A stretch of 64,000 nt of DNA from Pseudomonas wadenswilerensis (lineage in GTDB: Bacteria; Pseudomonadota; Gammaproteobacteria; Pseudomonadales; Pseudomonadaceae). The notes under the pieces were generated by a model. That model was not told the DNA's origin, did not search any database, and was given only the letters and a program-made list of their open reading frames with translations. Of the stretch, positions 62,656 to 64,000 are shown one piece after another (the first letter of the stretch is position 1; each line of letters starts with the position of its first letter). The position numbers and the translations under genes are program-made. The DNA lies in contig NZ_UIDD01000010.1 of assembly GCF_900497695.1 (NCBI RefSeq), positions 62,001 through 126,000 of the forward strand, read 5' to 3'.

Positions 62656-63129
62656 CTACTGCTTGAACTCGAACTCGATTGCCGCACCCTCGACATCCTT
62701 GCGACTTTCGTTGCGCAGTTGCAGTTGCATTTCGTTGCTGATGAGCCGGCCATTGAGCTGGAACGGGCTATCGGACGGCGGCTTTTCACCGAACAGGTAG
62801 GGCAGCAAGGGCTTGGGCAGCGGCGCCTGCTCCTGGGTGTCGGGCTTGAGTTCCTTGACCATGCTGGAGGGCAGGCTCAGGTCGAGCTTGGCCTTGGGCA
62901 AGGGTGCCGGTGCCGCTTTGGCGTTTTTACGCGGGGTACGCTTGGTGGCCTTGGTGGTTGCCTTCTTGCGCACCGGTGGCGCTTTTGCCTGCTTTGGCTT
63001 GACCGCAGGCTTGGCGCTTTTCGTTGCAGGGGCTTTGCCGGCTGGCGCAGTTTCGGCCACAGCTGCCGAAGAGCAAGCCAAGCCACCGAGCAGGCACAGG
63101 GACAACCCGATACAACGCAACGCTTTCAT
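62656..63129 (-). CDS. Exported Lys/Ala/Pro-rich protein
   Basis: 157 residues from the ATG at 63127-63129. Signal peptide-like MKALRCIGLSLCLLGGLACSSAAVAE (possible lipobox GLAC at residue 18), then a basic low-complexity segment (about 27-75: KSAKPAVKPKQAK, KKATTKATKRTPRK) and a short conserved C-terminal domain ending IEFEFKQ. The basic stretch resembles histone H1-like tails but follows an export signal, so nucleic-acid binding is not the first guess. Related proteins are sometimes labelled 'translation initiation factor 2' by low-complexity similarity. Confidence 0.65.
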   Translation of the reverse strand: MKALRCIGLSLCLLGGLACSSAAVAETAPAGKAPATKSAKPAVKPKQAKAPPVRKKATTKATKRTPRKNAKAAPAPLPKAKLDLSLPSSMVKELKPDTQEQAPLPKPLLPYLFGEKPPSDSPFQLNGRLISNEMQLQLRNESRKDVEGAAIEFEFKQ

Positions 63130-63190
63130 AGGCACCGACGATTATCCCTGAAAATGCTTATGCTCCCCGTTCCTGACACGACTGGCAAGC

Positions 63191-64000
63191 CTAGAAAAAA
63201 GCGCCCGAGGCGGACTCCTGGCACAGTTGGCTGGCCAGCATGCCCAGGGTCATCACCGCCCGCTCCGCTTCACGGTTCCACGGGATGCCACAGTTCAGGC
63301 GAATGCAGTGGTTGAACTGCTCGGTGTTACTGAAGATCAACCCCGGGGCGATACTGATGCCCTGCTGCAGCGCGCGCACATGCAACTCCTGGGTATTGAC
63401 CCGCCCCGGCAGGCTGACCCAGAGAATGAAGCCGCCAGTTGGCCGGGTCATCTGCGTGCCTTCCGGGAAGTGCTGCTGTACCGCCAATTGGTAGGCACTG
63501 AGATTCTTCCGGTACTCCTGACGGATGTAGCGCAAGTGCCGGTCGTAACCGCCATTCTCCAGGTAGGACGCCACCCCCATCTGCGTCACGCTGCAGGCTG
63601 AATGGGTGGTGAAGGTCTGCAAACGCTGGATTTCCGCCTGATACTTGCCAGCGACCATCCAGCCGATCCGCACACCTGGCGACAGGGTCTTGGAAAAGCT
63701 GGAGCAATAGATCACCCGCCCCAACCGATCAAAGGCCTTGAGCGACTTGGTCTTGCCCTGCTCGAACATCAGTTCGCCATAAATGTCGTCTTCAACGATC
63801 TGAATGTCGAAATCCGAGGCCAGGCGCAGCAACTGTTTCTGCCGGTCTTCCGGAATGGTGCCGCCCAGCGGATTGCTCAGGCGCGCGGTCAACACCAGCG
63901 CCTTGATCGACCACTGGTTGGCCGCCAGTTGCAGCGCCTCGAGGCTGATACCGGTGGACGGATCACTGGGGATTTCGATCACTTTCAGCCCGAGCAGGTC
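63191..64000 (-). CDS. MocR-like PLP-dependent aminotransferase, C-terminal part (cut by window edge)
   Basis: At least 269 residues of a fold-type I aminotransferase domain; the frame is open to the last base of the window (DLLGLK precedes VIEIPSD). Schiff-base Lys in SSFSKTLSPGVRIGW, PLP-contacting Asp and Tyr in VEDDIYGEL, substrate-binding Arg in IRLNCGIPW. The domain lies as in GntR/MocR regulators, so an N-terminal winged helix probably follows outside the window; a plain aminotransferase is the alternative. Confidence 0.8.
   Translation of the reverse strand, partial: DLLGLKVIEIPSDPSTGISLEALQLAANQWSIKALVLTARLSNPLGGTIPEDRQKQLLRLASDFDIQIVEDDIYGELMFEQGKTKSLKAFDRLGRVIYCSSFSKTLSPGVRIGWMVAGKYQAEIQRLQTFTTHSACSVTQMGVASYLENGGYDRHLRYIRQEYRKNLSAYQLAVQQHFPEGTQMTRPTGGFILWVSLPGRVNTQELHVRALQQGISIAPGLIFSNTEQFNHCIRLNCGIPWNREAERAVMTLGMLASQLCQESASGAFF

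Overview
The window is high-GC chromosomal DNA from a Pseudomonas, most likely of the P. putida/P. fluorescens side of the genus. Three things point there: the order tig-clpP-clpX-lon, gpsA–hybrid kinase–fabA-fabB–MCP, and gltA/sdhCDAB-sucAB-lpd-sucCD; proteins that read as Pseudomonas orthologues throughout; and scattered REP-type palindromes with 'ATCGC...GCTCCCACA' ends. I see no prophage, insertion sequence, CRISPR array or rRNA. Almost all coding capacity is core or niche metabolism.

Layout. (1) 1-4.7 kb: protein quality control on the minus strand (trigger factor, ClpP, ClpX, start of Lon) with heat-shock-type promoters. (2) 4.9-7.9 kb: two small proteins, a five-gene tRNA cluster containing a tandem Leu-His duplication, and folD. 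(3) 8-16 kb: a six-gene GlpSTPQUV-like ABC importer (glycerol/polyol type) read divergently from a sigma-54 activator. The space between them holds a sigma-54 promoter, five helically phased TGAACA repeats and an A-rich Crc/Hfq-type motif. (4) 16-17.6 kb: a cobalamin riboswitch in front of a [2Fe-2S] thioredoxin-fold protein and a BtuF-like binding protein. (5) 17.7-23.6 kb: CtlX hydrolase, ornithine cyclodeaminase, a complete basic-amino-acid ABC importer and an Lrp/AsnC regulator, which together look like a citrulline/ornithine-to-proline catabolic module. (6) 23.6-30.1 kb: a minus-strand run of small housekeeping and unknown genes ending at gpsA. (7) 30.3-37.1 kb: a TonB-dependent receptor, a substrate-binding-like protein and a hybrid histidine kinase with overlapping ends, then fabA-fabB. 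(8) 37-48 kb: chemoreceptor, secreted amidohydrolase, pirin, dienelactone hydrolase, HtpG, two hot-dog proteins, a small lipoprotein, a DUF599 membrane protein and BrnQ. (9) 48.5-61.5 kb: TCA-cycle block sucDC-lpd-sucBA-sdhBADC on the minus strand, divergent from gltA. (10) 61.6-64 kb: START-domain protein, YkgJ-type Cys cluster protein, a Lys/Pro/Ala-rich exported protein and the C-terminal part of a MocR-like aminotransferase.

The points most worth following are the control region and split ATP sites of the ABC importer, the riboswitch-controlled orphan cobalamin-binding pair, the receptor/binding protein/kinase triad, the citrulline-to-proline module, and a 22-codon ORF translationally coupled to a DUF4892 gene.
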